From positions 192,866 to 256,865 of the forward strand of contig NZ_KE384558.1 of the NCBI RefSeq assembly GCF_000426705.1: DNA of 64,000 nt, given 5' to 3'. Under the pieces are notes generated by a model, which did not search any database, had not been told where the DNA came from, and worked only from the letters and a program-made list of their open reading frames with translations. Positions 60,204 through 64,000 of the stretch are shown here, piece after piece. Source of the stretch: Spirochaeta cellobiosiphila DSM 17781 (GTDB lineage: Bacteria > Spirochaetota > Spirochaetia > DSM-17781). The translations under genes and the position numbers were made by a program. Position 1 is the first letter of the stretch. Each line of letters starts with the position of its first letter.

Positions 60204-61537
60204 TGAAATTAAGAACATTTAAACTTGGTGGAATTCATCCTCCTGAAAACAAGATCACCAAAACTGAGGCTATTCAAGAATTAGAACTTCCCAAAGAAGT
60301 ACGTATTCTCCTATCCCAGCACATTGGTGCCCCAGCCACTCCTGTTGTCAAGAAAGGAGACAAGGTTAAAGTAGGTACCCTTATTGGGGCAGGCTCTAGC
60401 TTTATTAGTGCCAATATTCATAGTTCTGTATCAGGAACTGTTGTCAAAATCGATGATATTTCTGATGTAACAGGATATAAGAGAACAGCAGTAATCATCC
60501 AGGTTGAAGGTGATGAATGGGAAGAATCCATTGATAGACGCCCTGATATCCTTAGGGATATCAAGCTTGAACCACAGGAAATTGTGGAACGTATCAATAA
60601 AGCCGGTATTGTTGGGAAGGGGGGCGCCGCTTTCCCTACTCAAGTAAAATATACTATTCCCAAGACAGGACAAACAGTCGATGCCCTTATTATTAATGGT
60701 GTTGAGTGTGAGCCTTATCTCACAGCGGATCACCGGGTCATGGTCGAACGAGCAGAAGAGATCATCGTTGGTATTCGTATTATGATGAAAGCCCTGAACG
60801 TAGAACGAGCTTTTGTTGGTATAGAAGCTAATAAAATGGACGCTGTTGAAGTCTTAAATAAAGCCAGCTCGGAATATGAAAATATCCATATTACTCCTCT
60901 AAAGGTACAATATCCTCAAGGGGCAGAAAAGCAATTGATCCAGGCTGTATTGGATAGGGAAGTCCCCAGTGGAAAACTTCCTCTCGATGCAGGTTGTGTT
61001 GTTAACAATGTAGGTACGGCTCTTGCCATATACGAAGCTGTTCAAAAGAACAAACCCTTTATTGATCGCGTGGTAACAACCACTGGTAAAGGTTTAACTA
61101 GTCCGGGGAACTTCAAAGTTCGTGTAGGAACCAGTTTTACAGAACTAATCAACAAAGCAGGAGGTCTTCCTGAGAACAGCGGCAAAGTAATCGCCGGTGG
61201 TCCCATGATGGGTAAGGCTGTCACCTCTATTGATATTCCCGTGACCAAAGGAACTAGTGGCATATTGGTTCTAAACAAAGAGGATTCCCATAGAAAGAAA
61301 ACCTATACCTGTATCCGATGTGGTAAATGTGTTGGTGTCTGTCCTATGGGATTACAACCGTATCTGCTGGAAATGTACAGCCGAAAGGATTCCTTTGATA
61401 ATGCCGAATCCAATCATGCCCTGGATTGTATTGAGTGTGGATCTTGTCAGTTTATCTGTCCCTCTGCACGACCTTTATTGGATTACATTCGTTATGGGAA
61501 ACAGAATATCTTACGTATTAGAAGAGGCAGGAAATAA
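60203..61537 (+). CDS. rnfC: Rnf complex subunit RnfC
   Basis: A 444-aa soluble subunit. GGIHPPENK is the diagnostic N-terminus; GIVGKGGAAFPTQVK and INGVECEPYLTADH are the NADH/FMN-binding region (NuoF-like). At the C-terminus lie two [4Fe-4S] sites: CIRCGKCVGVCPMGLQP and CIECGSCQFICPSARPL. It reduces NAD with electrons from the complex. Overlaps rnfB by the TGATG junction and rnfD by TAATG. Confidence 0.95.
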   Translation: MKLRTFKLGGIHPPENKITKTEAIQELELPKEVRILLSQHIGAPATPVVKKGDKVKVGTLIGAGSSFISANIHSSVSGTVVKIDDISDVTGYKRTAVIIQVEGDEWEESIDRRPDILRDIKLEPQEIVERINKAGIVGKGGAAFPTQVKYTIPKTGQTVDALIINGVECEPYLTADHRVMVERAEEIIVGIRIMMKALNVERAFVGIEANKMDAVEVLNKASSEYENIHITPLKVQYPQGAEKQLIQAVLDREVPSGKLPLDAGCVVNNVGTALAIYEAVQKNKPFIDRVVTTTGKGLTSPGNFKVRVGTSFTELINKAGGLPENSGKVIAGGPMMGKAVTSIDIPVTKGTSGILVLNKEDSHRKKTYTCIRCGKCVGVCPMGLQPYLLEMYSRKDSFDNAESNHALDCIECGSCQFICPSARPLLDYIRYGKQNILRIRRGRK

Positions 61538-62493
61538 TGGATAATAAATTTACTGTATCACTTTCACCTCATGAAAAAGGCCCCTTCGCCGTATCTGGTG
61601 TGATGTGGGGTGTTGTTATCGCCCTGGTTCCTGCTCTGATCATGTCTGTAGTAACTTTTGGTCCACGTGCTTTACTTGTGATCGGGGTTTCCATACTAGT
61701 AGCCCTTGTAACCGAATATATTGCTGACAGGATGTTAGGATACGAGAATACAACTGCTGATGGTTCTGTTGTAATAACAGGATTATTATTGGCTTTCAAC
61801 TTACCAGCTGGCATGCCTTTACCTATCGTAGCTATTGGATCTTTATTTGCCGTAGCTGTTGGTAAAATGGCCTTTGGTGGTTTAGGGAAAAACCCCTTTA
61901 ACCCTGCTTTAGTAGGACGGGCTTTTCTTTTAGCCAGCTTTCCCTCACAGACAACAACCTGGCCTATACCAGGTTGGGGTACCGATGGGGTGACCGCGGC
62001 AACGGCCTTGGGAACCTTAAAAGAAGGAGGGGGAGTTCTTCCTTCTCACTTAGATCTTTTATTAGGTCATGTCGGTGGTTCTATCGGAGAAGTCAGTGCT
62101 TTAGCGATCTTAATTGGTGGTATCTTCATGATTGCGACCAGGATTATCAAATGGCATATCCCTGTATTTTTCCTTGGAGGCCTAGCTGCTTTTACAGGAA
62201 TCTTTTATGTAATCGATCCTGTGAATTATGCTGATCCTCTTTATCATGTTCTCGCCGGGGGCGCTATGCTTGGTGCCTGGTTCATGGCTACAGATATGGT
62301 GACGAGTCCCATGTCCACTTCAGGTAAGATTGTCTTCGCCCTGGGGGGAGGATTGCTCTGTGGTGCCATTAGAATATGGGGGTCTTACCCAGAAGGTACC
62401 AGTTATGCCATTCTCATCATGAATGCACTGGTTCCTTTGATTGATAAGAAATTTAAACCCACTCCTTATGGGAAAGGAAAGGTAGCTGCATGA
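61537..62493 (+). CDS. rnfD: Rnf complex subunit RnfD
   Basis: A 318-aa membrane protein with about 8-10 helices. It belongs to the NqrB/RnfD family; the FMN-attachment site is in GTDGVTAATALGTL with the modified Thr. GGLGKNPFNPALVGRAFLLA is the conserved loop. It forms part of the ion-translocating core. The start overlaps the rnfC stop and the end overlaps rnfG by 4 nt (ATGA). Confidence 0.93.
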   Translation: MDNKFTVSLSPHEKGPFAVSGVMWGVVIALVPALIMSVVTFGPRALLVIGVSILVALVTEYIADRMLGYENTTADGSVVITGLLLAFNLPAGMPLPIVAIGSLFAVAVGKMAFGGLGKNPFNPALVGRAFLLASFPSQTTTWPIPGWGTDGVTAATALGTLKEGGGVLPSHLDLLLGHVGGSIGEVSALAILIGGIFMIATRIIKWHIPVFFLGGLAAFTGIFYVIDPVNYADPLYHVLAGGAMLGAWFMATDMVTSPMSTSGKIVFALGGGLLCGAIRIWGSYPEGTSYAILIMNALVPLIDKKFKPTPYGKGKVAA

Positions 62494-63044
62494 AATTAAA
62501 GTCTACTTATCCCAACATGGTCATTGTTTTAACACTCATCTGTGCTATTAGCAGCTTAGCTCTTGCTGTGACTTATGGGGGAACTAAGGATCAGATCGCT
62601 GCTATTCAACAGCAGCTTAAAATGGATCTAATTACCCAAGTTCTTCCTGAGTTTGACAATAATCCGGATAGTGAAAAAGTGGTTATCGGTGATGCTATTC
62701 TCTATCCCGGTAAGAATAATGGACAGTTGATCGGTGTTGCTGTGCAAGCGGTCAGTCCCATTGGATATGGTGGTGATGTCTCCATCATGGCAGGATTCGA
62801 TCCCCATGGAAAAATCCTTGGTGTACAAGTGCTCAGTCATGCTGAGACTCCCGGTCTAGGTTCTAACATGACCAAGCCCAAATTTCTTAACCAGTTTATT
62901 GGCAAGAAACCTACTTCCTTTACATTAAAAGTAAAGAAGGATGGAGGAGATGTTGATGCTTTAACAGCAGCAACTATTAGTTCAAGAGCATTCTCTGATG
63001 CTCTATCCCGTGCCTGGGAAGCTTATCAGAAGGGGAGTTTTTGA
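62490..63044 (+). CDS. rnfG: Rnf complex subunit RnfG
   Basis: A 184-aa protein with an N-terminal anchor helix (about 9-26) and an extracytoplasmic FMN-binding domain. GYGGDVSIMAGFDPHGKILG and LGSNMTKPKFLNQF are family motifs, and VDALTAATISSRAF holds the Thr to which FMN is attached covalently. It relays electrons on the outer side. Overlaps rnfD and rnfE. Confidence 0.93.
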   Translation: MKLKSTYPNMVIVLTLICAISSLALAVTYGGTKDQIAAIQQQLKMDLITQVLPEFDNNPDSEKVVIGDAILYPGKNNGQLIGVAVQAVSPIGYGGDVSIMAGFDPHGKILGVQVLSHAETPGLGSNMTKPKFLNQFIGKKPTSFTLKVKKDGGDVDALTAATISSRAFSDALSRAWEAYQKGSF

Positions 63045-63634
63045 TGTCAATGCAGAATTTCACAAAAGGATTTTTGAAAGAAAATCCTGTATTTGTATTG
63101 CTACTTGGTATGTGTCCTACCCTAGGGGTAACCACTAGTGCCATTAATGGATTAGGAATGGGATTGGCCACGACCAGTGTTTTAATATTGAGTAACGTGG
63201 CTATTGCCTTGATCAAGGATCTTATTCCAGACAAGGTTCGTATCCCCGCTTTTATTGTGGTTATAGCCAGCTTTGTAACCATTATCGAAATGCTAATGGC
63301 CGCTTATCTTCCTGCGTTACATAAACAGTTAGGTTTGTTCATACCTTTGATTGTTGTTAACTGTATTATCCTGGGAAGAGCTGAAGCGTTTGCTGCCAAG
63401 AATGGTGTTGTCGAGTCTTTAATAGACGGTCTTAGTATGGGATTAGGCTTTGCTTTAGCTTTGACCATATTAGGAAGTGTGAGAGAGATTCTAGGTTCCG
63501 GTAGTATCTTTGGTTGGCAATTCCTACCAGAGACTGTACCCACAATGCTTTTATTTGTTATGCCTCCTGGTGCTTTTATTGCCCTAGGCTTTATCATTGC
63601 CGGTGTGAACCGCATTAAGAGGAGTCTACTATAA
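63044..63634 (+). CDS. rnfE: Rnf complex subunit RnfE
   Basis: A 196-aa membrane protein of six helices, in the NqrD/RnfE family. Motifs: [20 protein letters not shown] with the Cys that helps bind the membrane [2Fe-2S] cluster, and [21 protein letters not shown] chose ATG 63044 (TGATG junction, GGGGAG upstream) rather than the TTG at 63041. Confidence 0.93.
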   Translation: MSMQNFTKGFLKENPVFVLLLGMCPTLGVTTSAINGLGMGLATTSVLILSNVAIALIKDLIPDKVRIPAFIVVIASFVTIIEMLMAAYLPALHKQLGLFIPLIVVNCIILGRAEAFAAKNGVVESLIDGLSMGLGFALALTILGSVREILGSGSIFGWQFLPETVPTMLLFVMPPGAFIALGFIIAGVNRIKRSLL

Positions 63635-64000
63635 TGGAATATGTATTAATCTTAATTGGTGCTGTTTTTGTTAATAACATTGTCTTAAATCAGTTCTTGG
63701 GTATATGTCCCTTCTTAGGGGTAAGTACTAAGGTTGAAACAGCCGTTGGTATGGGCCTGGCCGTATCTTTCGTTATGGTCCTTTCCACTCTAGCGACCTA
63801 CTTAATTCAAAATCTGATATTGACACCCTTAGATATTAATTTTATGCAGACTGTTGTTTATATATTGGTCATTGCCTCTTTGGTACAGCTTGTTGAGATC
63901 GTTTTGAAAAAAGTTAGTCCCCCTTTATACCAGGCTTTAGGGGTATTTTTACCCTTGATAACTACTAACTGTGCTATCTTAGGTGTCGCTTTATTAGTCT
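63634..64000 (+). CDS. rnfA: Rnf complex subunit RnfA, 3'-truncated by window edge
   Basis: 122 codons are visible. [20 protein letters not shown] has the Cys of the shared [2Fe-2S] site, and [16 protein letters not shown] is the second family motif. RnfA and RnfE are homologous with opposite topologies. The start overlaps the rnfE stop (TAATG). The remaining ~70 residues lie outside the window. Confidence 0.95.
   Translation, partial: MEYVLILIGAVFVNNIVLNQFLGICPFLGVSTKVETAVGMGLAVSFVMVLSTLATYLIQNLILTPLDINFMQTVVYILVIASLVQLVEIVLKKVSPPLYQALGVFLPLITTNCAILGVALLV

Noticed and set aside
1-64000. CRISPR array, tRNA, rRNA, IS element or prophage
   Set aside because: No regularly spaced repeats, cloverleaf-like stretches, transposase or integrase genes, or phage structural genes were seen on reading both strands.

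Overview
The window looks like a chromosomal stretch of a low-GC spirochete (Spirochaetales, anaerobic or facultative, probably free-living or host-associated). This assignment is an inference. It rests on the mature N-terminus 'NGQKE/NGQKD' after the signal peptide of several binding proteins (a habit common in treponemes and relatives), an rseC-rnfBCDGEA locus, many sugar ABC transporters with YesM/YesN-type control, and Gram-negative-style lipoproteins. No rRNA, tRNA, CRISPR array or insertion sequence was seen.

Layout. 1-3.6 kb: end of a histidine-kinase-like protein whose H-box His is missing, an NmrA-like reductase with its AraC regulator, and a solitary SIR2-like protein. 3.6-12.4 kb (all minus): a galactofuranose-type ABC importer (ytfQ-ytfR-ytfT-yjfF order) preceded by a YesN/YesM two-component system and a second, lipid-anchored YtfQ-like binding protein, probably the sensory subunit. 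12.8-21.7 kb: an AT-rich accessory stretch of short single genes (TetR, serine hydrolase, AraC, DUF2000, flavodoxin-ferredoxin, GNAT, XRE, lipoprotein, membrane protein), a 1.1 kb decayed region and a broken DHFR-family gene. 21.8-24.6 kb: an amino-acid permease fused to a PTS EIIA domain, and an aminoglycoside-phosphotransferase-like kinase. 24.8-30.4 kb: a degenerate YesN-like regulator (no phospho-acceptor Asp, possible AUC start) followed by a ChvE/MmsA/MmsB-type sugar importer. 30.4-32.5 kb: ketopantoate reductase and a DUF4241-like protein. 32.6-36.9 kb: pstSCAB with Pho-box-like direct repeats before both pstS and pstC, and an unusual PstA carrying PstS-like modules. 37-39.8 kb: a chemoreceptor and NudC. 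39.8-48 kb: a two-subunit beta-galactosidase (LacL/LacM) with a binding protein, two permeases and a membrane-bound AraC regulator. 48-51.3 kb: MarR-MATE and an FAD/NADPH reductase. 51.4-58.7 kb: small proteins, UxuA, a DUF368/DMT/glycosyltransferase cluster, a GAF-HisKA protein without ATPase domain, and a flavoprotein. 58.9-64 kb: RseC and the Rnf ion-pumping ferredoxin:NAD oxidoreductase, cut at the right edge inside rnfA.

The genes fit a sugar-fermenting lifestyle: three sugar importers under dedicated AraC/YesN regulators feed lactose-type and uronate breakdown, Rnf balances reduced ferredoxin against NAD and builds an ion gradient, and Pst scavenges phosphate. Points deserving a second look are the PstA insertion, the 11-bp-spaced Pho repeats, the degenerate regulator with a possible AUC start, two kinase-like proteins with complementary missing parts, probable leaderless promoters, and a hairpin after every sugar-binding-protein gene that heads an importer operon.
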